From Mesostigma viride (lineage: Eukaryota > Streptophyta > Mesostigmatophyceae > Mesostigmatales > Mesostigmataceae), in contig RPFO01000065.1 of NCBI GenBank assembly GCA_009746045.1, positions 1,585,424 to 1,649,423 of the forward strand: DNA of 64,000 nt, given 5' to 3'. Positions 1-10,119 of this stretch are shown piece after piece. How positions within the stretch are numbered: the stretch's first letter is position 1; each line of letters opens with the position of its first letter. Below the pieces are notes generated by a model, which did not search any database, was not told where the DNA came from, and saw only the letters and a program-made list of their open reading frames with translations. The position numbers and the translations under genes were made by a program.

Positions 1-560
1 CTGGAGGTAGTTGAACTAGTATATGCTACAATATACTAGGTTGTACTATTTTCTACTACATTTATACTATAATGTACTAAATTGAACTACATCTGAACTA
101 AATGTAACTGTGATTGATGCCCCTGTAACGTCTCCCAATGCTCAATAACAGGTCTGGCCACCATTGGTGACCTCCTAGAGCCATTCACAGCTGCATTTCG
201 TGGATCACCGCACAAAAAAAAAAGTTTTACTTAGCCTTATCAACATATGGGAATGAGGGCTTTGGTGTGCCAACATGCATGTGTGCTAAAAATTGGACAT
301 TCTGACACTGCGCGAGAGTCTGGTAATACTTAAGCACTTCAGGTCATGATCGAAGTATAGAATGAACTGATGCAAGCAATCAAGCATTATGCAAGGAATG
401 GAATGCTGCAATGAATTTTAGCAGTAATACTTGCAACTAGGGAACACACGATAAAGTCACGAATCTGACATGCATTGTGCCGTCATGGCACATGCATGAA
501 CATGTACACGAACAGAGGATCACGCGGACGCCCACGTGCACGCGCATGGCAATCCCCATG
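1..560. other. Non-coding, AT-rich start of window
   Basis: I see no gene here. The first ~115 bases repeat degenerate TACTA/ACTAAAT words (for example at 35-110), which looks like an old AT-rich simple repeat. A short A run lies near 211-222. Confidence 0.5.
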
Positions 561-795
561 CCCCCCCCCCCCCACACACACACACAAGCCCCAACTCCAA
601 ACATTGCACCAATGACCCACCCACCCAAACCCAACCCCAGCCCCCCTGACCCCCCCAACGCCCATGCACACGCCCATGCCCCCGCCCCCGCCCCCGCCCC
701 GCCCCCGCCCCCGCCCCCCCCGCCCGCCCCCGCCCCGCCCCCGCCCCCGCCCCGCCCCCGCCCATGCCCATGCCCCTGCCCCCGCACCCGCCCAT
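561..795. repeat. Poly-C, (CA)n and (CCCCCG)n low-complexity tract
   Basis: A 13-base C run starts at 561 and passes into a CA dinucleotide run to about 585. After C-rich sequence, GCCCCC-type hexamers run from about 671 to 790. All reading frames through it give Pro/Arg/Ala or Gly/Arg low complexity, so the open frames here are artefacts of the repeat. Confidence 0.9.
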
Positions 796-800
796 TCTCA

Positions 801-998
801 CCCACGCCCACGCCCACGCCCACGCCCACGCCCATGCCCACGCCCACGCCCACGCCCACGCCCACGCCCACGCCCACGCCCACGCCCACGCCCACGCCCA
901 CGCCCACGCCCACGCCCACGCCCACGCCCACGCCCACGCCCACGCCCACGCCCACGCCCACGCCCACGCCCACGCCCACGCCCACGCCCACGCCCACC
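801..998. repeat. (CCCACG)n hexanucleotide array 1
   Basis: About 33 copies of CCCACG with a rare CCCATG variant. The opposite strand carries GGG runs separated by three bases, the canonical spacing for a G-quadruplex; the C-strand could form an i-motif. Long open frames on both strands encode dipeptide repeats only. Confidence 0.97.
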
Positions 999-1097
999 CT
1001 AGCCTCACCCCTACTCCAAGCCACAATTATACCCAAAGCCACAGCCAGAAGTAGAGCGCAGCTGCAACAATAGCAGACGTAGCTGAGACACACACCT
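999..1097. repeat. Spacer unit copy 1 between hexamer arrays
   Basis: About 100 bases starting with CTAGCCTCACCCCTACTCC. The segment reappears at about 1,913-2,017, directly after the second hexamer array, with a few substitutions. The array plus its spacer has therefore been duplicated as one higher-order unit. Confidence 0.85.
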
Positions 1098-1912
1098 ACC
1101 CACGCCAACGCCCACGCCCACGCCCGCCCACGCCCACGCCCACGCCCACGCCCACGCCCACGCCCACGCCCACGCCCACGCCCACGCCCACGCCCACGCC
1201 CACGCCCACGCCCACGCCCACGCCCACGCCCACGCCCACGCCCACGCCCACGCCCACGCCCACGCCCACGCCCACGCCCACTCCACGCCCACTCCCACGC
1301 CCACGCCCACGCCACGCCACGCCCACGCCCACGCCCACGCCCACGCCCATGCCCAGCCCACGCCCACGCCCACGCCCACGCCCACGCCCACGCCCACGCC
1401 CACGCCCACGCCCACGCCCACGCCCACGCCCACGCCCACGCCCACGCCCACGCCCACGCCCACGCCCACGCCCACCCACGCCCACGCCCACGCCCACGCC
1501 CACGCCCACGCCCACGCCCACGCCCACGCCCACGCCCACGCCCACGCCCACACCCACGCCCACGCCCACGCCCACGCCCACGCCCACGCCCACGCCCACG
1601 CCCACGCCCACGCCCACACCCACGCCCACGCCCACGCCCACGCCCACACCCACACCCACGCCCACGCCCACGCCCACGCCCACGCCCACGCCCACGCCCA
1701 CGCCCACTCCCACGCCTACGCCCACGCCCACGCCCACGCCCACGCCCACGCCCATGCCCACGCCCACGCCCACGCCCACGCCCACGCCCACGCCCACGCC
1801 CACGCCCACGCCCACGCCCACGCCCACGCCCACGCCCACGCCCACGCCCACGCCCGCGCCCATGCCCACGCTCACGCCCACGCCCACGCCCACGCCCGCG
1901 CCTGCGCCCACC
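1098..1912. repeat. (CCCACG)n hexanucleotide array 2
   Basis: More than 130 copies of CCCACG, with scattered CCCACA, CCCACT and CCCATG variants and a few single-base phase slips near 1,280, 1,311, 1,354 and 1,474. These slips move the open frames between Thr-Pro, Arg-Pro and His-Ala dipeptide repeats. The minus strand has G-quadruplex potential throughout. Confidence 0.97.
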
Positions 1913-2017
1913 CTAGCCTCACCCCTACTCCAAGCCACAAATGCACCGTAAGCCACAGCCAGAAGTACAGCACAGCAGCGACAATTGCAGACTTAGCCCA
2001 GACACACACCTACCCAC
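1913..2017. repeat. Spacer unit copy 2
   Basis: Second copy of the ~100-bp spacer seen at 999-1,097. It shares the CTAGCCTCACCCCTACTCC start, the AGCCACAGCCAGAAGTA core and the end ACACACACCTACCCACG. Confidence 0.85.
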
Positions 2018-2180
2018 GTCAATGCCCCTGCCCAGAGACTCGCGGCCTCATCCCACCCCCCTGCACGAACAGTTCCCAAACAAAAGAAAAGGCAAACAAA
2101 AGGAACAAGAGTAGCAAGCTGCATTGCGAGCACATATGCCAGTTCTGGTGCACATGCCAGGCCGAAAGCAACTCATGATT

Positions 2181-2346
2181 GCCCCTGCCCCTGCCCCTGC
2201 CCCTACCCCTGCCCCTGCCCCTGCCCCTGCCCCTGCCCCTGCCCCTGCCCCTGCCCCTGCCCCTGCCCCTGCCCCTGCCCCTGCCCCTGCCCCTGCCCCT
2301 GCCCCTGCCCCTGCCCCTGCCCCTGCCCCTGCTCCTGCCCCTGCCA
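2181..2346. repeat. (CCCCTG)n hexanucleotide array
   Basis: About 27 copies of CCCCTG, nearly pure, with one CCCCTA and one CTCCTG variant. The minus strand reads GGGGCA repeatedly, a strong G-quadruplex pattern with two-base loops. The unit differs from the upstream arrays, so this is a separate expansion. Confidence 0.97.
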
Positions 2347-2384
2347 TCACCATTCTAACCACCACACATTACGAAAAGCAAGAA

Positions 2385-2436
2385 GAAATTATAATAATAA
2401 GAAGAAATTATAAGAAGAAGAAATAATAATAATAAA
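2385..2436. repeat. AT/GAA-rich microsatellite
   Basis: Imperfect repeats of AATAATAAG and AAGAAGAAAT. From its end to about 2,860 I see no gene, only short CAATTGCA-like words and no long frame. Confidence 0.8.
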
Positions 2437-2863
2437 CAAGCACAAAGTTGACTGCACATGCGACTGTACCAGTAGGCACGTAGCAAATTTTAGCTGCAGC
2501 TTCAATTTCAACTTCATTGCAATTGCAAGTGTGACTGCATGTGTAATTGCACTACCAATGCCTAATGCCCACTGCATGTGCCCAGTGCGAATGCAATTCA
2601 AAAGCAACATGCAATCGAAATTACAGCTGAAGCCGGCTATTAACAAAGATATTTAAAGCAGTTGTTAACTACAGAGACCCAATGAAAATGCAAATGCAAT
2701 GAAAAAGCAACAGAAGTTGAAGCCACTGCCACTCTACCTGCCGACAGTAACACCACCGCCAGCACCCACTCATATCCCAACGACAAGGAAATAGAATTGC
2801 CCAAAGCCAGACATACATTGGGACGCATAAGCAAACGGCAACGCAAGCGCACATGCAAATGTA

Positions 2864-2925
2864 TACGCAAAGGCAAAGGCAAAGGCAAACGCAAACGCAA
2901 ACGCAAACGCAAACGCAAACGCAAG
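2864..2925. repeat. (GCAAAG/GCAAAC)n hexamer repeat
   Basis: A short hexamer array whose unit shifts from GGCAAA to CGCAAA part-way. The open frames across it give Lys-Gly/Lys-Arg or Gln-Arg/Gln-Thr repeats and have no recognisable flanking protein. From 2,926 to 3,550 no gene is recognisable. Confidence 0.9.
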
Positions 2926-3550
2926 CTTGTCATGTACCTACGCTTAACTGCAAACGCAAACTGTGCACGAAGCAAAAAGATTGGATGGCCAAGATCATGG
3001 CAAATACGAGGGCCGAAAACAATCCAACTTCATCTAAATGTCCGAAATCCTCACGACGTTTCGATGCGCGCTTGAATGTCGAAGGCCTGCGCCGATTATC
3101 GATCATAAGTCGAATGTGTAATTGTCGGCTTATGAGAACTGCTTTGCGACAGTATCACGTCAGGCCGTTCCTGTGCAGCCATTTTCCCTGTGCAGCGGGT
3201 GGACAACGTTCACTTTCCGCATTATTCATGGCTATCGAAGTTAATTCTTACCGACCCCGGCTGCCATGGCCACTGGCCACGCATATCAAGTTCAGGTATT
3301 CCCGACCTGTAGCGCAGCAGATTTCTGTCGGAAGGCATCCTAAGCATCGTGATAAAAGAAATCCGAACAATAGACATTCATGCTGCATCTAAGGACATTA
3401 TGGCATTTGTATATACTGCAAGTACATGTATCGACATTGCCGTGATTGCTAACCCCGACTCACCATGAACAGGAACTTTCCCTCTGCCTCCATGAAATGT
3501 ACTTCGTGAAATGTACTGTAATACATATGATGTACTACGATGATAATCAT

Positions 3551-3846
3551 CCCAGCAAAGCCATAGCACACCTTCCGTTTCGACCGCCATGTCGGCCACT
3601 AGTCCGGATAGCTCAATGTGCACCTGACCTTGACACTAATCGCACAAACAGCCACAATTTTGCAAGCAAGAAGACATGGCTACCTCGGCATTTCATGAAA
3701 TGTACTTCGTGAAATGCATTTCGTGAAATGTACTAAGGAACGTGATTGGCCGGCGTTCGCTCGCCAAATCTCGCAAAATGTACTAAGGCACGTGATTGGT
3801 CCCGCAAAATGTACTAAGGAACGTGATTGGCCGGCGAAGATTCTGT
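3551..3846 (+). repeat. Left arm of perfect 296-bp inverted repeat
   Basis: Pairs base for base with 3,868-4,163 on the other strand around a 21-base spacer (3,847-3,867). Each arm contains three copies of a module with AATGTACTAAGG, an ACGT core and GATTGG, that is, an inverted CCAAT box beside an ACGT or CACGTG element. The outermost part corresponds to the first codons of the coding-like segment that continues beyond the right arm. Confidence 0.95.
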
Positions 3847-3867
3847 TTGCTGCAATTAAAATTCCCT

Positions 3868-4163
3868 ACAGAATCTTCGCCGGCCAATCACGTTCCTTAG
3901 TACATTTTGCGGGACCAATCACGTGCCTTAGTACATTTTGCGAGATTTGGCGAGCGAACGCCGGCCAATCACGTTCCTTAGTACATTTCACGAAATGCAT
4001 TTCACGAAGTACATTTCATGAAATGCCGAGGTAGCCATGTCTTCTTGCTTGCAAAATTGTGGCTGTTTGTGCGATTAGTGTCAAGGTCAGGTGCACATTG
4101 AGCTATCCGGACTAGTGGCCGACATGGCGGTCGAAACGGAAGGTGTGCTATGGCTTTGCTGGG
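3868..4163 (-). repeat. Right arm of perfect 296-bp inverted repeat
   Basis: Exact reverse complement of 3,551-3,846. I compared the arms by eye end to end and saw no mismatch or net indel. Identity this high means a recent inverted duplication or active gene conversion. The arm ends inside an open frame (plus strand) that continues to about 4,597. Confidence 0.95.
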
Positions 4164-4753
4164 ACATAATCGTGGCTATCTGCTTCCTGGCTTTCGCTAT
4201 CATGGTGATGGGACACCATGGGAAGCGCAAGTTCGCAGCCATAGTGCTAAGCGGCAGCACCCATGCCGGCAGCCTAGTGACCGACGAGACGTTCGACTGT
4301 AAGTGCGGCCACGAGTGCATGAAGCCCATTAGAATATCACATCTCCAGGCATTGCGAAGCGCCTGGTTTTCGCCCGGGCGGAAGCAAGAGGACAGGAAGG
4401 CGGCGATAAAGCAGCAGCTGCACCAGGGGGGGTACGACGCCATAACCACGATGTCGTCATCTACTCGTCACAAGTTCGTTCATGGCGCTGGTTTTCGGTT
4501 CGTTCTCGACGGGGGAGTCAAGGATATGAACATAGGGTTTGTGACCCCTTTTCACTTTCGCGTTTCACTTTCGAGGCGGCCTTCAGGCACTGCCTGAAAA
4601 TTAGCAACCACGTTTGGAACTCTTCGGACCACCTGTGAAACTAATCACATTTGATGATGTGCTGGCGGGCCTGGGCATCGCATTTGAGCATTACTTCGAG
4701 CAGGGCTCAACAAGCTCGATTCGCCAACTCAACCCGAAGAAGCCCTAAGCTGC
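4091..4753 (+). pseudogene. Broken coding segment, DUF7869-family N-terminal-like
   Basis: The frame from 4,091 to 4,597 encodes a hydrophobic stretch (near residues 22-42) and then a Cys-rich stretch with CKCGHEC (near residue 71) and a charged helix. It ends with a Lys/His-Phe-Val and Phe-Arg-Phe segment. This resembles the Cys-motif region that precedes the DUF7869 domain in algal, plant and animal proteins; I cannot confirm it by alignment. A second frame, about 4,617-4,748, gives a plausible C-terminal piece with GPPVKLITFDDVLAGLG. The two are separated by a stop and a frame change, and no DUF7869 core lies between them. It starts inside the right arm of the inverted repeat. Probably a rearranged transposon fragment. 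Confidence 0.4.
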
Positions 4754-5026
4754 GGTAAGACATATATTTGTGTGGATGGCTCTTGATATCATGCTGAATT
4801 TCTAGTCTTCTCTAGGTGGACAGTTCATGTGCAGCCATACAGGTCATCCATGTGTGTTTTAACCATGTTGCATGTGCCACAGATATTATGAGCAGTATTT
4901 ACTAAGTGTGCTGGAGTCGTTGTTGCATGCTTGTTGTATTTCACAGTTCACGCCTGCATGAACGCATCGTTGATACTAATGATTATTCATATTGCATGAC
5001 TGTTCTATTGGGGACGCCGCGCTTGA

Positions 5027-6779
5027 TGTCACAACGTGGCCGAAAGGGTGCATCCACCGCTGACGGCCGGTGGGTGAAATCGATGGACGCATTTCCGAAG
5101 AAGCCAGCCGCGGGCCACACCCATGGCGCGGGCGGGGCGCGGGCGGGGGCGGGGGGGGGAGAAGGCGCGGGTGCGGGCGCGGGCGCCACCCAAGACGCGG
5201 GCGCGGGCGCGGGCCCGGCGGGCGGGGGCGGGGGCGGGGGCGCAGGCGCCGGCGCGGGTGCGGGCGCGGGCGCCACCCAAGGCGCGCGCGCGGGCGCGGG
5301 CGGGGTGGGGGCGCAGGCGCCGGCGCGGGTGCGGGCGCGGGCGCCACCGCCGACTTGGATGATGAGCCAGCAACCGAAGCCGAGAGGGAGAGGCACCGCT
5401 CTTCGAAGGTGTTCGATCTCGAAGTGTTTTGGGGCCCGGATATGACCGTGTATGTCCGCTGGCGCCTAGCCGCATCGGAGACGTTGGTAAATGCACCGGT
5501 GAACAAGTGGCAGCCCACAGGGCCTAATGGCGAGGCTTGTGACGGGGTCACGCCCATTGGGTACACCCCGCAGGGAGATCCTGTCTATGGGTGCCTCCTC
5601 ATAGAGCGTGGCAAGGCCCCCAAAGGAAGTCCTGGTCTAGTGCCGCTTTTTGAATGGGACGAGGGCGGTGCCAGGAGATGTACCTGCGCTAGCCTTCACA
5701 GCCTTTTTCCTGACATCGTCGCCGCTGAGAAGCAGCAGTTGCTGGACGGATGGATTGAGCAGGTGCCAAAGTCCGTGGAGGATGTGCGTGCCAACAACGA
5801 GAATCTGTTCGACATCATGGAGCAAAAGCTCAAAGAGAAGCGTGAACTGCAAGCGAACAAGGCGGTACCCTTACCGCTGCGATCTGCAGGCGACCAGTCG
5901 GTTGCGCGGGCAACACGAGCACTGAGGCTGCCCATAAAACAAGTAATCTCACACGTCGCTTGCCCTGCCCGCGAGATTCAAGCGCAGATCAACCGCGCAT
6001 GTGCGCCCGCTGCGCGAGGGAGCACATCAACGGCAACGCCCGCTTTGCGCACACTGATTTCCGGCAGGCACACCTTCAAGGTGAATGGAAGCCTCATACG
6101 ACGCAGCGACCTACTCGTTGTTAAGCGGCCAGCCGTCACCTGCGGGCAGGGAATGCCGTGGGCACCACACATGCTGGTGAAGGTCCTTGATCTGGAAGGC
6201 GATCGCACGGAGCGTGACAGCATTGTCGCCTCTCCTTACTACGCACCGTCGTGGACGGGCCAGTTTTCTAGAGTGACATTAGGTGGCGGCAGCGCAGGGA
6301 TGACGGTCCCCATTTCTGATGTACACCTGCAGCACTGGACAGTGGGCGGTACGGCAGAGGTGCACCAGCCTGAGCTGATCAGTACCGGCAAACTGTCAGC
6401 TGCCACGGTGGCGGCGTTGAAAGAGCACCCGCAGATTGACTTTGAGCATTACAAGACTGCCACCGCCGCCAGGGCAGCAGCAAAGGATGACTGCAATGCC
6501 TACTTTGCCGAGCATGGAGCACGTGCGCTTATCGGGATGCGCCTGTGTGCCCTGTTTCCGGGGATAGCGAGGAAGAGGGAGCGCTTCCATGGCTGGGTCA
6601 CTAAGGTTCAGGAAAGGGGAGGTCACCTGCTCATCAAGGCGATGTGGGCTGATGGGCAGGACTATCATGCCCTGGCGGAGGTGACGCAGTTCGTGTGCGG
6701 CTGCCCACACCCAGTCGAGGCATTTGGCCGCGCTCGCTTCTTTCCACAGGAGCTAGGCTGGCACCGTGAACGCAGGTGA
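5027..6779 (+). CDS. Unrecognised long coding region with Gly/Ala repeat (frameshifted)
   Basis: I do not recognise the family. The likely start is the ATG at 5,027 (MSQRGRKGAS). That frame reads a Gly/Ala-rich tract with two ATQ-containing units up to about 5,300. The third unit is in register only in the frame that then runs unbroken to the stop at 6,779. The switch lies in the G run at 5,302-5,311, so a one-base indel (real or assembly) is the simplest reading. The remaining ~470 residues are non-repetitive and look genuinely coding: an acidic start, FWGPDMTVYVRWR, a CTC motif, a Leu/Glu-rich helix and a Cys-x-Cys near the end. No membrane segment is seen. A Glu-rich frame (6,766-7,008) overlaps the end and might be a frameshifted or spliced acidic tail. 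Confidence 0.5.
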
Positions 6780-6826
6780 TGGCACCCACATAGACGATGC
6801 CGTCCCTGCTGTGCACAGTGACAGTG

Positions 6827-6975
6827 AAGGCGGGGAGGAGGAGGAAGAGGGAGAGAAAGAGGGGGAGAAAGAGGGGGAGGAGGAGGGGGAGGAGGAGGAG
6901 AGGGGAGGGAGAGGGGAGGGAGAATGGGAGGGGGAGGGGGAGGAGGAAGAGGGAGAGGGAGAGGGAGAGGAGGAT
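6827..6975 (+). repeat. GAGGGA-type purine tract
   Basis: About 150 nearly pure purines built from GAG, GGA and AGAGGG words. The plus frame from 6,766 encodes MNAGDGTHIDDAVPAVHSDS followed by a Glu/Gly run, which may be a protein tail or just the repeat. Homopurine mirror-like sequence can form triplex (H-DNA) structures. From 7,009 to 7,420 no gene is seen. Confidence 0.85.
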
Positions 6976-7420
6976 GCGGAATGGGAGCCGGGGATGACTG
7001 GTAGATGAGACGGTGCCATCTACCGGCGCATGGAATGAAGTGGTAGACAAGTTTACTCATGGTTGTCGGCAAGTAGAGCATGCACGCCTGGCCTAGTTGA
7101 ATCAATGAGTTGAGTTTGGAGAGGCTGCATTTTGCTTGGATGAAGAATGTGTTAGCATGGCCAAACTTTTATGGCTTGTAGCCAAATCCTCTTGGGGTAT
7201 GCAGTGTACTAGCGGTGTGCAATTGCGAGGATTCCTGTCTTGTAGCGATGTGGCCTCTCACCCTGCAGCCTGGTAGATGTGTTGGCATGCAGCCACCCAT
7301 CATTGGTCATCCGATCTGGTGTGATTTGCATTTGCACACCTTGTATTAAGGCCATGATTTAATATGTCTTGTTATTTTTAATGTGTATATGCGAAAAGAG
7401 GCATAATATGCTCATATAGT

Positions 7421-8115
7421 GCTAGCAAATGTCACTACCTTTACCTATGCCTGACCTTACAAGTTGAGGATGGTCTAATGTAGTGGCAAACAGGTTATTT
7501 ACAACAATTCACAGTTTTCTGACATAGTTTGAGGCAACTATACTTACCAAAATGCTTGAAAAAGGCAAAAATTGCACCATTTATGCTAGCAAACGTCACT
7601 ATTTTGAGATCAAACTGGGCCCAAACTTGGCCCATGGTCTAATCTAGTGGTGTTTAGGTTGCTTCCAACATTTCATAGCTTTCTGACATAGTTTGATATT
7701 GTTTAGTAGCTTACACTGAGCAAAATGCTTGAAAATGGCAAAAAATGCACCATTTATGCTAGCAAACGTCACTATTTTGAGATCAAACTGGGCCCAAACT
7801 TGGCCCATGGTCTAATCTAGTGGTGTTTAGGTTGCTTCCAATATTTCATAGCTTTATGACGTAGTTTGATATTGTTTAGTAGCTTACACTGAGCAAAATG
7901 CTTGAAAATGGCAAAAAATGCAGTATTTATGCTAGCAAACGTCACTATTTTGAGTTCAGATTGACCCCAAACTTTGTGCATGGTCTATTCTAGTGGTAAT
8001 TAGGTTGCTTGCAAATATCCATGATGGTTTGACGTGATTTAGTACTGTTTCCTATTTATTACTATTTAATTTAATTTAAAATGACAAAAATGTACCTTTA
8101 TTGCTAGCAAATGTC
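7421..8115. repeat. ~164-173-bp tandem repeat, about four units plus a partial one
   Basis: The landmark GCTAGCAAAC/TGTCAC recurs at 7,421, 7,585, 7,758, 7,931 and about 8,103, giving periods of about 164, 173, 173 and 172. The second and third units are nearly identical; the outer units are diverged, as expected of an array homogenised at its centre. No coding potential. It abuts the copia relic that begins at 8,114. Confidence 0.9.
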
Positions 8116-9560
8116 ACCAAGATGACGTCCGATCGATACCAAACTTTGTACGAGGCCTATTTTGGTTGCAAACATCATGCATGACAATTTTCAGCATAAA
8201 AAGACAAACTTCGGTACGAAGTACATTTTGCGTGCTGGAGTACATTCTTAATGGCTGGTAGGGCTGTTCATAAGAAAGAGGAGACATTTTAGCCACATCA
8301 TGCTTGCCCAATCCAAAGGAGGTGGGATGAAGTTTTTGGTTGTGAACCAAGTCTGCCACACAAGGTTCTTGCCCTGGGGCATACTTGGGGGTAGCAAATT
8401 TTACAGAAGCAATGTTGGTATGAAGAAGGTTTTGAAGTGAAATTTTGAAATGATTCAGATCAACACCACCCAGGTCCTGTATGGCTAGTCTATCACTGGA
8501 GATAATGACACCAGGGTAAGAGAGAAATGGATCACCCAACAAGGCATTACCTTTATAGCCTTCCAATACCTGAAAAGGGGTTGGGATACCAAGTATAGGC
8601 AACATGACCTGACCTTGTACCTTGAGTGATGACTGCCCTGAGAAATCAGCCACATGGTGCCAGGGTGAAGGTTCCAAAGGCATATGGGGCACAGCCAGGG
8701 CACTGATAATGCTGACCTGGGCTTAATTGTGTGTCCACTGCAACCATAAATGGGCTATTGTCATTCTGCCCAACCTTCCCCACCTTAGCTGATCCTGCAG
8801 CAGTTTGAGCTTTAGCTCTATGAGCTGATTGTAAGATGCGAACAGCTTCTGCTAGGCTGCGTTTGGAAGGTGCAGCTAGTGGCGGAGCTATGTCCACAAT
8901 TGAAGAGGTGAGAGGTTGCTGATCACCTGTTTTGCCAATGTAACCCTCTGCTGCAGGGGGCCAAGCCTGCAGTGACTGCCTACAAGCATCAAGGGTGACC
9001 GGGGTGTCACAGTGGGTGTGGCTCTCACACTCACCAGTGGGTGTTCCAAACAACCACTCACTGGGCAACGCTGGGATGCCAGGCAACTGTACAGGGCTGT
9101 CGGCCAACAGCTCTTCCTCCTCTGCCACGTCTGACACAGTTGGAAAATACAATCATCCTGTGAGGTGAACACCTGTGAATCTTACCCGTGTCATTGTGTT
9201 TAACCAGCACTGTCCTGCCTGTGGTGTTAAACTTTAGGATGGTGGCTGGCCCATGCCAGGTACCCACCTTGCCTAGTCCCGACTCCTTGTAGAATAGGAC
9301 CTGGTCCCCTTCTCTGAAGGTGGGACGGGGATGCTTTGCATCCTTGACAGCTAACCTGCTAGCTGTATGTGCTCGCTGTGCGTTGTATAGGGCTAGTACC
9401 TCAGGTGGATAAATGCCTGCATGCAATCCATCTGGTGTAATGACCACCCCTTGTGGGGTTTTCATGAGTGGCCTCCTGTTGAGGACTTGGCACAACCTGG
9501 TGGACCACAGAGCTCTGTCAGCATACATATGACCCACTGTCAGCCAGCAGATTACCATCT
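8114..9560 (-). pseudogene. Ty1/copia-like pol relic: integrase C-terminus then protease-like domain
   Basis: Read on the minus strand. The frame 9,558-9,058 carries an integrase C-terminal region (FREGDQVLFYKESGLGKVG, then a Trp-His-Gly-Pro-Ala motif). The frame 9,152-8,646 carries a linker ending in VAVDTQLS, a degenerate protease active-site motif. The frame 8,692-8,114 carries the rest of the protease-like domain (VADFSGQSSLKVQGQV, LLGDPFLSYPGVIISSD) and then a conserved SPLSYEQ. At least two frameshifts separate them, and the reverse transcriptase is missing. The same succession of motifs occurs in the intact element at 21,452-25,027, so this is a diverged relative that shares its unusual integrase-to-protease order. 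Confidence 0.8.
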
Positions 9561-10119
9561 TTTTCAGTCCAGATGTTGCAGTATGGGTGTCAGTTGCTCA
9601 GCACCTCAGTCAGCTTGGAGTCAGTCTCCTAGCTGGGCAGGATCAGGCTTGAAGTCGCTAGCCTTCAACCTGAAAGGAAAACATAATGGGAGTTAGATGA
9701 GATGCTTAGGCTGACACACGGATTTCCGGCCTGCGCGCCGCGTATTGCCTACCGCGGCTGAGCGGGACACCTCAGTACTGTACGGCAGGGCGTACGGTAC
9801 TGAGGCGTCAGGTGGACTGACGTGCAGTTAGTGCCAGACTGTTCCTAGGTGCTAGCTCGACCCGCCAGGTCCGGTGTAGCCGGGTCTGACGGGCCGAGTG
9901 TTAGCTGGTTGCTAGTGACGTGGTCGCATGGCATTGCAGTGTCCAGTTGTCCACTGGCAGGTGCTGCAGTGAGCACTGCCATAGGCATATAGGCGTAGCA
10001 CTGGGGAGTGCCGCAGCACCCGAGTTTGCCCAGTACGTTCCATTCTGAGCCCTCAAGCTTTCACTACATTCCTTGTATTATTGCTAATACAATCGTCATT
10101 CCCATTTCCAGCTTTCGTC
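9561..10119. other. Possible LTR-like sequence with hairpin, no gene
   Basis: No coding signal. A hairpin lies at 9,771-9,804 (CTCAGTACTGTACG and its near-perfect complement, one G-T wobble). It resembles the hairpins seen at the start of several gypsy LTRs in this window. The region leads into the integrase of the gypsy relic, so it may hold a fragment of its LTR or leader, but no partner LTR was found. Confidence 0.35.

Noticed and set aside
437-1956. Long open frames in the hexamer arrays on both strands
   Set aside because: They encode only dipeptide repeats dictated by CCCACG, exist in all frames, and have no unique flanking protein.
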